Shown here: positions 1 through 8,172 of the stretch, piece by piece | Numbering within the stretch: the first letter of the stretch is position 1 | How the letters are laid out: the number at the start of each line of letters is the position of its first letter | Assembly (NCBI RefSeq): GCF_023700755.1 | Contig: NZ_JAMKOJ010000006.1 | Span: forward strand, 186,001-250,000 | Direction: 5' to 3' | Source: Allorhizobium sonneratiae | GTDB lineage: Bacteria > Pseudomonadota > Alphaproteobacteria > Rhizobiales > Rhizobiaceae | Length of the DNA: 64,000 nucleotides | Position numbers and translations under genes: made by a program | The notes under the pieces: model-generated | What the model saw: only the letters and a program-made list of their open reading frames with translations | What the model was told of the DNA's origin: nothing | Databases searched by the model: none

Positions 1-230
1 ATATCGTCAAGCATTGCCGCCATGGCGGCGACACTGTCCGCATCCGTCACATCAACCGTCACAGGGAAAAACCGGTCGTCGTCACCCAGAGAGATGGCGG
101 CGCGCTTGCCAGCTTCAGTGTCGATATCGGCCAGCACGACACAATCATGGCTTTCCGCCAGCCGTGCGGCAATTGCCCGGCCAATATCGCCCGCAGCACC
201 GGTGACGACAGCCAATCTTTTCTTTGTCAT
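1..230 (-). CDS. Short-chain dehydrogenase/reductase, N-terminal part (runs off the window)
   Basis: Reading the minus strand from an ATG at 230 gives MTKKRLAVVTGAAGDIGRAIA, followed by a stretch ending near VLADIDTEAGKR. This is the Rossmann nucleotide-binding start of classical SDR enzymes: the TGxxxGIG-type glycine motif, then an acidic residue (ADID) typical of NAD preference. The gene continues past position 1, so the catalytic Ser-Tyr-Lys is not visible. Its start lies 3 bases after the stop of the RpiR regulator gene, so the two are probably co-transcribed with RidA. The substrate is unknown; a role in the same catabolic pathway as the neighbouring genes is inference. Confidence 0.85.
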   Translation of the reverse strand, partial: MTKKRLAVVTGAAGDIGRAIAARLAESHDCVVLADIDTEAGKRAAISLGDDDRFFPVTVDVTDADSVAAMAAMLDD

Positions 231-232
231 CG

Positions 233-1117
233 TCAATCTCCCAGAATCTGTTTGTCGTCCTTGCCGTCACGGTGTTCAACAAGCTGCTGCTTGATGTGAC
301 GCAGCGTCACCGTCGCCTGTTTGCGATTGCGATAGGCAACGAGGCTAACCACCACATCGACCACTGCCAGATAGGCAAAACGTGTCGATGTGGGCCGAAA
401 TATATTGTCGCCCTCCGGCAGATCGATACCGATCACCAGTTCCGCCATTTCTGCCAGCGGACTGCCGCTGCCGGTGAGCGCAACGGTGGAAATGCCGTTT
501 TCACGCGCCAGTTCGAAGCATCGGATCAGCTCGCGATTGCGCCCGGAAAAAGAGGAGCCGACAAGCACGTCATTGCTGCGGGCGGCTGCCGTCATCATCA
601 ACTGCATGGTGTGGTCACAGCTTGCGGTGATGCGTGAGCCCAGCCGGAACAGGCGGTTTTGCAATTCATTGGCAATCATGGCGGAATTGCCGCCCGAACC
701 GAAGGCATAGATCATCTCCGCCCGCGCAAGCCGATCCGCCACCTTGTCCAGAACCGCTGGTTCGAAACTGCGATGGGCAAGATAAAGCGCATTCTGCGCC
801 TTGGTGATCACGTCTTCGGCCACATCGGCAGGTTCGGTGCTCTGCGCTTCCGGGTTGAGATAGCGCACGCCCACAAAGCCCGTCTTGGCGAGCTTCACCT
901 TGAAATCAGCAAAACTCCGGCAGCCGAGCCGACGACAGAAACGTGTCACGGTCGGCGCCGAAACGCCCGCCTTTTCCGCCAGATCGGTGATCGATGCCCG
1001 GACGGCAAAATCGAAATCATTCAACAGAATATCGGCGATCCGCTGCTCAGATACCGAAAAGAGGCTGCGATCTTCCTGAAGAATGGTGAAGATATCGAGC
1101 ACGTCTGCCCCGCTCAC
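233..1117 (-). CDS. MurR/RpiR-family transcriptional regulator
   Basis: The 294-residue product starts at GTG 1117, overlapping the RidA stop as GTGA, which suggests translational coupling. Residues about 1-80 form the RpiR helix-turn-helix (ITDLAEKAGVSAPTVTRFCRRLG). Residues about 125-260 form a SIS phosphosugar-binding domain (FGSGGNSAMIANEL, and GSSFSGRNRELI). The family senses phosphorylated sugars or amino sugars and controls their catabolic genes. It sits between an SDR gene and RidA and probably controls the surrounding island. AT-rich GAAAATWATTT motifs found upstream of RidA/NTF2 and upstream of the MocA operon are its likely operators (inference). Confidence 0.92.
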   Translation of the reverse strand: MSGADVLDIFTILQEDRSLFSVSEQRIADILLNDFDFAVRASITDLAEKAGVSAPTVTRFCRRLGCRSFADFKVKLAKTGFVGVRYLNPEAQSTEPADVAEDVITKAQNALYLAHRSFEPAVLDKVADRLARAEMIYAFGSGGNSAMIANELQNRLFRLGSRITASCDHTMQLMMTAAARSNDVLVGSSFSGRNRELIRCFELARENGISTVALTGSGSPLAEMAELVIGIDLPEGDNIFRPTSTRFAYLAVVDVVVSLVAYRNRKQATVTLRHIKQQLVEHRDGKDDKQILGD

Positions 1118-1500
1118 GATTTCGGTTTATAGGCGACGCAATCGATCTCCACCTTGCAGTCGACCATCATCGAGGACTGCACACAGGCGCGCGCCGGAGG
1201 ATGAGCTCCGAAATAGCTCTGATAAATCTTGTTGAAGCTCCAGAAATCGCGCGGATCGTCCAGCCACACACCACAACGCACCACATGCTCGAGACCGTAA
1301 CCGGCCTCTTCCAGAATGGCGATGAGGTTGGCAATGGTCTTGTGTGTCTGCTCGACAATGCCCCCCGCAATGATCTCCCCTTTTTCCATCGCCACCTGAC
1401 CGGACACATAAAGCCAGCCATCAGCCTCGACGGCACGGGCAAAGGGAAGCGTCTGACCGCCCGCACCTGCCTCAACGGCACCATACCGCTTGATTGCCAC
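1114..1500 (-). CDS. RidA family protein (reactive enamine/imine deaminase-like)
   Basis: The 128-residue product matches the YjgF/YER057c/UK114 family in length and fold motifs: SGQVAMEKGEI near residue 35, LEEAGYGLEHVVRCGVWL, and PPARACVQSSMMVDCKVEIDCVA at the C-terminus, including the family arginine. I chose GTG at 1500 because GGAGG lies 5 bases upstream; the frame stays open to 1578, but that extension is not typical of the family. RidA proteins hydrolyse 2-aminoacrylate and related imines released by PLP-dependent dehydratases. That fits the PLP enzyme encoded at 3611. It heads the minus-strand unit RidA-RpiR-SDR, divergent from the NTF2/M81/PLP-enzyme unit. Confidence 0.9.
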   Translation of the reverse strand: MAIKRYGAVEAGAGGQTLPFARAVEADGWLYVSGQVAMEKGEIIAGGIVEQTHKTIANLIAILEEAGYGLEHVVRCGVWLDDPRDFWSFNKIYQSYFGAHPPARACVQSSMMVDCKVEIDCVAYKPKS

Positions 1501-1514
1501 ATCACCCTCCATGC

Positions 1515-1526
1515 AAATTATTTTCG
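1515..1526. promoter_or_regulatory. Candidate RpiR operator, copy 1
   Basis: AAATTATTTTCG lies just upstream of the RidA GTG start; its reverse complement is CGAAAATAATTT. It matches the motifs at 1584, 10260 and 10329 around a core GAAAATWAWTT. Assignment to the RpiR regulator is inference from recurrence and location. Confidence 0.45.
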
Positions 1527-1583
1527 TCCAGTGTTGACAATTCACCATAACGAGACGATTTTTGCCAGAGTTTTTCATTCCAG

Positions 1584-1596
1584 ATGAAAATTATTT
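1584..1596. promoter_or_regulatory. Candidate RpiR operator, copy 2
   Basis: ATGAAAATTATTT lies in the divergent RidA / NTF2 intergenic region, about 42 bases upstream of the NTF2-like start. It is oriented opposite to copy 1, 69 bases away. It shares the core with the two sites upstream of the MocA operon. Confidence 0.45.
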
Positions 1597-1637
1597 AGAC
1601 AATCTTCGACTTCGACACTCCTCGACAAGGACCGGCC

Positions 1638-2126
1638 ATGCGTGATCCCTTCAGCAACCCTTTCCCTCTGGAAGATGAAGCACGTCACGCCATCTGGACC
1701 ATGCTGGTGCCGCGTGACATCGACGCCTTTCTGGCGCGGGACTGGTCGATGGTGGAGGAGGATTTCATCGAGGACGGCTTTCTCGGCATCTCCGGCAACA
1801 AGACGCTCAACCCCGACCACTGGACGCTCGCCTTTCCCTCCCTCACGGCCTATCGCGACGAATGGCTTCGGCAGGCAGAGGATTTTGCCCAAACCACCTA
1901 TACCGAAGACCCCCGCACGGCCATTTTCACCGCCACCCGTCTGGAAGAGATCGACATTCAGGGCGAAACCGCTCTGGTGCGCAAGAAATTCGACGGTGGC
2001 ATCAAGCGCGCCGATGGCGGTTTCGACACCATGCAATGGCAGACGCTTTATTATTGCCGCCTTCATCAGGGCCGCTGGAAAATTTCCGGGTTCACCGGCT
2101 ATCTTGCCTATCCTGTCGTACCGTGA
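1638..2126 (+). CDS. NTF2-like (SnoaL/steroid isomerase fold) protein
   Basis: The 162-residue product has the pattern of small NTF2-like proteins: an N-terminal helix (IDAFLARDWSMVEEDFIEDGFLGISG), then beta strands ending in the typical WKISGFTGYLAY. No catalytic role can be assigned. An AAGGACCGGCC stretch precedes the ATG. It is the first gene of a plus-strand unit with the M81 peptidase (9-base gap) and the PLP enzyme (4-base overlap). It may be a small isomerase, or a binding partner acting on the same substrate (inference). Confidence 0.75.
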   Translation: MRDPFSNPFPLEDEARHAIWTMLVPRDIDAFLARDWSMVEEDFIEDGFLGISGNKTLNPDHWTLAFPSLTAYRDEWLRQAEDFAQTTYTEDPRTAIFTATRLEEIDIQGETALVRKKFDGGIKRADGGFDTMQWQTLYYCRLHQGRWKISGFTGYLAYPVVP

Positions 2127-2135
2127 AAGGCGCAG

Positions 2136-3614
2136 ATGATGCGTATTTTCACCGCAGCTCTCGCCACAGAGACCAATACGTTTTCGTCAATCTGCATCGA
2201 CCGCCGCGCCTTCGAAGCTTCACTCTATGCACCTCCCGGAGAGCATCCGGAAACGCCGACTCTCTGCACCGCGCCGATCACCGTTGGTCGCAAGGTCTGC
2301 GCGGACAAGGGCTGGACACTGATCGAGGGCACGGCAGCCTGGGCCGATCCGGCAGGACTGATCAACCGGCAGGCCTATGAAAGCCTGCGCGATGAAATTC
2401 TCGACCAGCTCAAGGCTGCGCTTCCGGTCGATGCCGTGGTGCTGGGCCTGCATGGGGCCATGGTCGCCGATGGCTATCTCGACCCGGAAGGCGATTTTTT
2501 AACCCGCATTCGCGACATCATCGGCCCCGATGTGTTTCTCGCCGCCGAGCTTGATCCGCACAGTCACCTGACGGCCAAGCGGGTTGCAGCGGCCAATGTC
2601 TTCGTCGCCTTCAAGGAATTTCCCCATACCGATTTCGTCGCCCGCGCACATGACTTGTGGCGCATCACCGTCGAGACGCTGGAAGGGCGAGTGAAGCCGG
2701 TGATGTCGGTGTTCGATTGCCGGATGATTGATGTCTTCCCCACCTCGCGCCAGCCCATGCGTGGCATTGTCGACAAGATGATGGCAATCGAAGCGGCGGA
2801 CAAGGACCTGCTATCGCTCTCGGTCATCCACGGTTTCATGGCGGGCGATGTGCCGGAGATGGGTACGAAAACCATCGCCATCACCAATGGCGTGCCGGAG
2901 AAGGGCAAAGCGCTGGCCCAGGCCCTCGGCATGGAGCTTTTTGCCCGACGTGGCACCTTCATCATGCCGCAGATCGATGAAAAACAGGCGATTGCACAGG
3001 CGCTCGCCATCCCCGAAGGCCCGGTGGTGATTGCCGATGTCTGGGACAATCCCGGTGGCGGCACGGCAGGCGATGCAACGGTCATTCTGGCGGAAATGCT
3101 GAAACAGAAAGTCACCAACGCCGCTTTTGGGATGATCTGGGATCCGATTGCGGTGGAGATCTGCATGGCGGCTGGCGCTGGCGCGACCATTCCCTTGCGT
3201 TTCGGCGCAAAATCCGCGCCGGGCACGGGACAACCGATCGACGGACTTGTCACGGTCAAAGCCGTGGTTCCCAAGGCGGAAATGCGCTTCGGCGAAAGCA
3301 TCGCGCCCTTTGGCGACGCCGCCTGGATTGAACTGCAGGGCATCGACATCATTCTAAGCTCGGTCCGGGTGCAGAGTTACGACCCCTCGCTTTTTACCGC
3401 CCTGGGGCTCAATCCCTTGGAACGCCACATACTGGTGGTCAAATCCACCAATCATTTTCACGCCGCTTTTGCCAAAATCGCCACGGACATTCTTTACTGT
3501 TCGGCCGGTTCGCCCTATCCCAACAATCCGGCCACCAATCCTTATCAGCGCGTGCGCCGTGACATCTGGCCGATCATGGCCGATCCGCACGGCCCGAATT
3601 TCGAGACATCATGA
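2136..3614 (+). CDS. M81-family metallopeptidase (MlrC/microcystinase C-like)
   Basis: The 492-residue product has the usual M81 length and signatures: an N-terminal ALATETNTFS motif, LHGAMVADGYLDPEGD near residue 105, ELDPHSHLT with putative metal-binding Asp and His, a KEFPHTDF segment, and the DNPGGGTAGD loop near residue 305. The C-terminal DUF1485-type half ends in VVKSTNHFHAAF. MlrC degrades linear microcystin products in sphingomonads, but most M81 members in rhizobia have no known substrate. AAAGG precedes the ATG (a second ATG follows directly). There is no signal peptide, so it is cytoplasmic. The stop overlaps the next start as ATGA, so this enzyme and the PLP enzyme are probably made together and may act in sequence. 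Confidence 0.9.
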   Translation: MMRIFTAALATETNTFSSICIDRRAFEASLYAPPGEHPETPTLCTAPITVGRKVCADKGWTLIEGTAAWADPAGLINRQAYESLRDEILDQLKAALPVDAVVLGLHGAMVADGYLDPEGDFLTRIRDIIGPDVFLAAELDPHSHLTAKRVAAANVFVAFKEFPHTDFVARAHDLWRITVETLEGRVKPVMSVFDCRMIDVFPTSRQPMRGIVDKMMAIEAADKDLLSLSVIHGFMAGDVPEMGTKTIAITNGVPEKGKALAQALGMELFARRGTFIMPQIDEKQAIAQALAIPEGPVVIADVWDNPGGGTAGDATVILAEMLKQKVTNAAFGMIWDPIAVEICMAAGAGATIPLRFGAKSAPGTGQPIDGLVTVKAVVPKAEMRFGESIAPFGDAAWIELQGIDIILSSVRVQSYDPSLFTALGLNPLERHILVVKSTNHFHAAFAKIATDILYCSAGSPYPNNPATNPYQRVRRDIWPIMADPHGPNFETS

Positions 3615-4699
3615 CGCCTTTCGACATTGCCATCGGCACCCCTCTTGCCTCTCTCTCTACACCACGTCCCGTGATCGACGAGGATCGGCTAGCCAGTAAC
3701 ATCGCCCGCGTTCAGACCTATATGGATGCGCAGGGCCTTGCCTTTCGCCCGCATATCAAGACCCACAAGATACCCGCGCTGGCAAAGGCACAGATTGAGG
3801 CCGGAGCGCGCGGCATCAACTGCCAGAAGATCACCGAGGCGGAGATTTTTGCCGATGCCGGATTTCAGGATATTCTGATCACCTTCAACATTCTGGGTAC
3901 CGAAAAGCTTGAACGTCTTGCTGCCCTGAACGAGCGCATCGACGATCTGAAAGTCGTTGCCGACAGTCTCGTCACGATTGAGGGGCTGTCCAGCCATTTT
4001 TCCGGTCGCAAGCCGCTTTCCGTGCTGGTCGAATGCGACACCGGCGGCGGGCGCTGCGGCGTGCAGACGCCCGATGAGGCGCTCACTCTGGCGGAAGCGA
4101 TCCATGGAAAGTCAGGCCTTCGCTTCGTCGGCCTCCTCACCTATCCAAAGGCGCATACGGAAGCGGCTGTTGAGCAGTTTTTTGCCGCGACATTGACCCT
4201 TCTGTCAGAACGGGGCATCCCCTGCCCTATCGTCTCCAACGGCGGCACACCCAGCCTGTTTTCCGCCCATCTCGTGCCGTCTGCGACCGAACATCGCGCC
4301 GGGACCTATATCTATAACGACCGCTCCATGGTGGGAGCCGGGCATTGCAGTCTCGACGATTGCGCCATGCATATTCTGGCCACTGTCGTCTCCCGACCGA
4401 CGCCAGACCGCGCCGTTCTCGATGCAGGATCGAAGGCCCTGACCTCCGATCTCCTCGGTTTCAACGATTATGGCCTCATTCTGGACTATCCCCTGGCTGT
4501 CATTACCAGCCTGTCGGAAGAACATGCCGTGGTCGATCTCAAACAGATTGCCGGAAAACGCCCTGAAATCGGCGAAAAAATCCGCATCGTGCCGAACCAC
4601 ACCTGTGTCGTCTCCAACCTGTTCGACCGCATGGTGTTTCACCGCAACGGTCTCGTAACCCGCGTGGAAGAGGTCGCAGCGCGCGGTCTTGTCTGGTAG
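3611..4699 (+). CDS. D-threonine aldolase / D-serine dehydratase-family PLP enzyme
   Basis: The 362-residue fold-type III PLP enzyme has an alanine-racemase-like barrel at the N-terminus with the PLP lysine in RPHIKTHK (K50). A C-terminal domain carries the metal site PNHTC near residues 328-332. In characterised relatives the metal pair is His-x-Asp in D-threonine aldolase and His-x-Cys in zinc D-serine dehydratase; here it is H330-x-C332, so a dehydratase or eliminase activity is as likely as an aldolase. Such activity would release an enamine, which fits the RidA gene 2 kb away. The start overlaps the M81 stop. The substrate is unknown; D-3-hydroxyamino acids are the family theme. Confidence 0.88.
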   Translation: MTPFDIAIGTPLASLSTPRPVIDEDRLASNIARVQTYMDAQGLAFRPHIKTHKIPALAKAQIEAGARGINCQKITEAEIFADAGFQDILITFNILGTEKLERLAALNERIDDLKVVADSLVTIEGLSSHFSGRKPLSVLVECDTGGGRCGVQTPDEALTLAEAIHGKSGLRFVGLLTYPKAHTEAAVEQFFAATLTLLSERGIPCPIVSNGGTPSLFSAHLVPSATEHRAGTYIYNDRSMVGAGHCSLDDCAMHILATVVSRPTPDRAVLDAGSKALTSDLLGFNDYGLILDYPLAVITSLSEEHAVVDLKQIAGKRPEIGEKIRIVPNHTCVVSNLFDRMVFHRNGLVTRVEEVAARGLVW

Positions 4700-4723
4700 A
4701 GCAAGAACCAAACACAAGCCGTC

Positions 4724-4746
4724 ATGCTCGCCCTTGAGGCGAGCAT
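4724..4746. terminator. Stem-loop between convergent genes
   Basis: A 9-bp perfect stem (ATGCTCGCC / GGCGAGCAT) with a 5-base loop lies between the converging PLP-enzyme and ABC-ATPase genes. There is no clear T-run, so it could be a weak bidirectional terminator or an mRNA 3' end protector. Confidence 0.5.
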
Positions 4747-4817
4747 TTGCCAAGCTTCGATTTCGTTGAGGCTTTATCAGACTGGCAGTTTCTCGGGGCA
4801 AGCCCGAGGACTGTGTC

Positions 4818-5957
4818 TTACGGCTCGATCGTTGCAAAATCCGCTGGCAATAGCGCACTTTTCCAATCGATATGGCGCTCCAGCGCCTGTCCTTCGCCGT
4901 CAAACAGATGGCAGTCTGCCGCCATGATCCCGGCCTGCATCGGTCTGTCCACCTGCACCGGCGCCGTCCCATCCAAGAGGGCGCAGAATGTATCGCCCGA
5001 TGGAAGGCTGGCATAGGCAACCGTGTTGATGCCGAGACGCTCGATCACCGTTGGCGTTACGCTCAGACCAAGCTCGCCTGTGCCAAGCCGCACATGTTCG
5101 GGACGGATGCCGAGTGCCAGTTTTTCGCCCACAAGCTCGGGGCGTCCTTTGACCGGGATCATCGCCGTTTGGCCCTGAAAATCGACAGTGACACCATCCG
5201 GTCCCACGCCCTTGCAGACGACATCGAGAAAATTCATCTTGGGATTGCCGATGAAAGCGGCGACAAACCGGTTTTGTGGCTTGTGATAGAGTTCGAGCGG
5301 CGCGCCGACCTGGGCAATATGGCCGCCATTCAGCACCACGATCCGGTCGGCCATGGTCATGGCTTCCACCTGATCATGAGTGACATAGATCATCGTTGCC
5401 TTGAGATCGTGATGGAGACGGGTCAGCTCGATGCGCATATCAGCGCGCAGTGCGGCATCAAGGTTGGACAGCGGCTCGTCAAACAGGAAAATTTTCGGCT
5501 CGCGCACGATCGCCCGGCCAATCGCCACGCGTTGACGCTGACCACCGGACAATTGGCCCGGCTTCTGCTGCAAACGCTGGTCGAGCAGCAGGACCTTGGC
5601 CACCGCCTCGACCTTTTCGCGGATTTTTTCTTCCGGCAATTTTTCCACCCGGAGTGGAAAGGCAATATTTTCAAAAACGGTCATATGCGGGTAAAGCGCA
5701 TAGGACTGGAACACCATGGCAATGCCGCGCTTGACCGGCGGCAGCGGATTGACCCGCACACCATCGATGACGATATCGCCTGCTGTCGTGTCGTCGAGAC
5801 CGGCAATCATCCTGAGCAATGTCGACTTGCCGCAGCCGGATGGCCCGACGAAGACGACAAATTCGCCATTGTTGATCTCAAGCGAAATATTCGAGATGAC
5901 CTCGAAATGACCGTAGGATTTACCAATCCCTTTCAAATTCAACTGACCCAATGTCAT
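4818..5957 (-). CDS. ABC transporter ATP-binding protein, UgpC/MalK type
   Basis: The 379-residue product has Walker A GPSGCGKST near residue 40, signature LSGGQRQRVAIGRA, Walker B IFLFDEPLSNLD and the H-loop YVTHDQVEAM. It then has a C-terminal TOBE/MalK-type regulatory domain (RPEHVRLG), the form shared among CUT1 sugar importers. AGGAGA sits directly before the ATG. It is the last gene of the minus-strand unit MocA dehydrogenase, two permeases, binding protein, ATPase. A strong hairpin separates it from the binding-protein gene. The TOBE domain may mean it energises more than one importer. Confidence 0.95.
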   Translation of the reverse strand: MTLGQLNLKGIGKSYGHFEVISNISLEINNGEFVVFVGPSGCGKSTLLRMIAGLDDTTAGDIVIDGVRVNPLPPVKRGIAMVFQSYALYPHMTVFENIAFPLRVEKLPEEKIREKVEAVAKVLLLDQRLQQKPGQLSGGQRQRVAIGRAIVREPKIFLFDEPLSNLDAALRADMRIELTRLHHDLKATMIYVTHDQVEAMTMADRIVVLNGGHIAQVGAPLELYHKPQNRFVAAFIGNPKMNFLDVVCKGVGPDGVTVDFQGQTAMIPVKGRPELVGEKLALGIRPEHVRLGTGELGLSVTPTVIERLGINTVAYASLPSGDTFCALLDGTAPVQVDRPMQAGIMAADCHLFDGEGQALERHIDWKSALLPADFATIEP

Positions 5958-5982
5958 TCTCCTGCCGGGCAGACCGTGATAG

Positions 5983-6011
5983 GACGGGGGCCGATCCGAT
6001 CAGCCCCCGTC
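5983..6011 (-). terminator. Intergenic GC-rich hairpin after the binding-protein gene
   Basis: The stem GACGGGGGC / GCCCCCGTC (9 bp) lies between the binding-protein and ATPase genes of one operon, with no T-run. Such hairpins commonly stabilise the upstream mRNA and raise binding-protein levels relative to the ATPase (inference). Confidence 0.55.
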
Positions 6012-6018
6012 ATCTGTC

Positions 6019-7242
6019 TTACTTATCCGCTTCGATGTCTGCGGCTGCCTTTTTCAGCGCGTCTTCCGGCTTGGCGGATTTGGTGACGACTGACTGGACC
6101 ATGTCGATCATGCTGTTCTGGAAGGCCTTGTAATCGGTAAAGAGCGGCTCCGGCCCACCGTAAGTGATCCCGTCAAGGAACGGCTTCCAGGACGGATCCT
6201 GCTTGACCATTTCAGCCACACCCGGAACGGGGCGCAGGGGTGTCAACCCATGAGTCTTTTCATAATAGAACTGATGTTCCGGATTGGTCAGCCATTTCGC
6301 CAGCGAAATTGCCTGCTCTTCCGTGCCGGTTCCCTTGAAGACGGCAAGGCTGTCGGTGATCAGCAGCGTACCGGGACCTTTGGCGTCGGGGCCGAGCGGC
6401 AGATTGGCGACGCCCCAGTTCAGCTTGGCATTCACCCGCTTGCGCACCCATGGACCCTGTTCAAACATGGCAATCTTGCCATCGTTGAACATCGGCGTCA
6501 GTTCGTCCTGCTCGTATGCGGTCGGACCGGCTTCGGACACATCGGCCATCTTGCCATACCATTTCAGCGCTTCGAGGTTTTGCGGGCTATCGAGCACGAT
6601 CTTGCCGCTGGCATCGATCACCTGACCGTTATTGGTGTAAACCCAGTGCAGATACTGATGCATGGTGTTGTCGAAGGTTTTGGCGGAAAGACCATAACCG
6701 GCAATTCCGGTTTTTTCCTTGATGGTCTTGGCCATGTCATACATTTCCTGCCAGGTCTTCGGCGGCTTTTCCGGATCGAGACCGGCCTGCTTGAAAATGT
6801 CCTTGTTCCAGTAAAGCGCCTTGGTGGAGAAGGCGACCGGCACAGCCCATTGCTTGCCATCAAAGGTGACTGTATCGACGATATGCGGATAGTAGCTTGC
6901 CTTTTCCGCATCCGTCATCGGTACCGGCACGATCAGATCGTTCTGCGCCAGCTGCTTCAGCGTGCGTGAGCCGACATAAGCGAGGCTCACCGGCGTTCCG
7001 GCAGCAGCGAGCGTCGTGATCTTGTCCTGGCATTGCGACCAGCCGACGATTTCGACGCTGACCTTATAGCCCGGATTCTTTGCTTCCCATTCCTTGATGA
7101 AGCCGTCATAGCCTTCCGCCAGCGTATCGCCGCACTGGATCATGGAGACGGTCTTGTCGGCAGCTTTCGCCCCCGGCATGGCGGCTGTCAGCGCCAAGGC
7201 GGCGACGCCGATCAAACCACTGATTTTTCCCAGTTTTGTCAT
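6019..7242 (-). CDS. Periplasmic solute-binding protein, family 1 (CUT1 sugar type)
   Basis: The 407-residue product carries a clear signal peptide (MTKLGKISGLIGVAALALTA to ...GAKA, cleavage near residue 27). I start at 7242 rather than the further-upstream 7278 because this places the Lys-rich n-region at the N-terminus and a GGGAA lies upstream. Family 1 features include VPVAFSTKALYWNKDIFKQAG and NDGKIAMFEQGPWVR. The protein binds an oligosaccharide or other polar compound and delivers it to the two permeases encoded upstream. The ligand cannot be read from the sequence; the neighbouring PLP enzyme, peptidase and NagA hint at an amino-sugar or amino-acid conjugate (inference). Confidence 0.93.
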   Translation of the reverse strand: MTKLGKISGLIGVAALALTAAMPGAKAADKTVSMIQCGDTLAEGYDGFIKEWEAKNPGYKVSVEIVGWSQCQDKITTLAAAGTPVSLAYVGSRTLKQLAQNDLIVPVPMTDAEKASYYPHIVDTVTFDGKQWAVPVAFSTKALYWNKDIFKQAGLDPEKPPKTWQEMYDMAKTIKEKTGIAGYGLSAKTFDNTMHQYLHWVYTNNGQVIDASGKIVLDSPQNLEALKWYGKMADVSEAGPTAYEQDELTPMFNDGKIAMFEQGPWVRKRVNAKLNWGVANLPLGPDAKGPGTLLITDSLAVFKGTGTEEQAISLAKWLTNPEHQFYYEKTHGLTPLRPVPGVAEMVKQDPSWKPFLDGITYGGPEPLFTDYKAFQNSMIDMVQSVVTKSAKPEDALKKAAADIEADK

Positions 7243-7314
7243 GGTCTCGTTCCCTTTTTCCCTGTTGACCACTTCCACGGCGCCTTTTACGCCGTGTATT
7301 TCACGTCCTGTATG

Positions 7315-8172
7315 TCACGTCTTGACCGCTCCCGCTGTCATGCCTGCCACGAGATAGCGTTGCAGCACGATGAAGACGACGAAGACAGGCAGAATCCCGA
7401 CGAAACTTGCCGCCATCAACTCGTTCCAGATCACATCCTGCCGTCCGAAAAAGGCAAACAGCCCAACCGAAAGCGGCATAAATTCAGACTTGGAATTGAA
7501 GGTCAGCGCGTAAATGAACTGCTGGGCGTAGATCGTCAGAAAGGAATGCATTGCCACCACGGCAATGCCCGGCATGGCCAGCGGCACGACAACGCGGCGC
7601 AGTGTATAGAAACGGCTGGCACCATCCACCAGCGCCGATTCCTCAAGCTCTTTGGGAATGCGCAGCATATAGGTTCTGAGCAGCCAGATGCCCGTCGGGA
7701 TGACAAAGGCCACGCCCGGCACGATCATGGCGAAATAGGTGTTGAGCAGGCCCATGGTCCGCATCAGCCGGAAAAGCGGGATCAGGAGAACCGCGCCGGA
7801 AAACATGTTGACGGCTAGCGTTGCGCCCAGAAGCGGTCCGCGGCCGCGAAACTCGAAGCGGGCAAAGGCATAAGCCGCAGGTGTGACCAGAATGACCGAA
7901 ATCACCGTGCCGACACCGGAAATCAGGATGGAATTGACGATATAGCGTCCCAGCAAAGGCACATGCACCCACATGGTGCGATAGGCCTCCAGCGAGGCAT
8001 CATCCGGCCAGAAGCGGTAAGGCGAAGAAAAAAGATGCGTCAGCGGCTTCAGCGAGACGAAAAAGCCTTCAACGAAGGGAGCCAGAACAAAAGTGAGAAA
8101 CAGCGCCAGCCCCGCATAAATGCCAAGCATTTCATACCAGCGGAAACGGTCGATACGGGCAATGGTCTTCAT
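7315..8172 (-). CDS. ABC transporter permease, MalG type
   Basis: The 285-residue inner-membrane protein has about six hydrophobic segments. The cytoplasmic EAA loop is visible as EESALVDGASRFYTLRRVVVPLAMPG. The start ATG at 8172 overlaps the stop of the preceding permease gene (ATGA), so it is translated with it. Together with the MalF-type partner it forms the channel of the importer. Confidence 0.95.
   Translation of the reverse strand: MKTIARIDRFRWYEMLGIYAGLALFLTFVLAPFVEGFFVSLKPLTHLFSSPYRFWPDDASLEAYRTMWVHVPLLGRYIVNSILISGVGTVISVILVTPAAYAFARFEFRGRGPLLGATLAVNMFSGAVLLIPLFRLMRTMGLLNTYFAMIVPGVAFVIPTGIWLLRTYMLRIPKELEESALVDGASRFYTLRRVVVPLAMPGIAVVAMHSFLTIYAQQFIYALTFNSKSEFMPLSVGLFAFFGRQDVIWNELMAASFVGILPVFVVFIVLQRYLVAGMTAGAVKT

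Noticed and set aside
4872..6086. 404-codon plus-strand frame opposite the UgpC-type ATPase
   Set aside because: Antisense shadow crossing the 5983-6011 hairpin; no domain seen.
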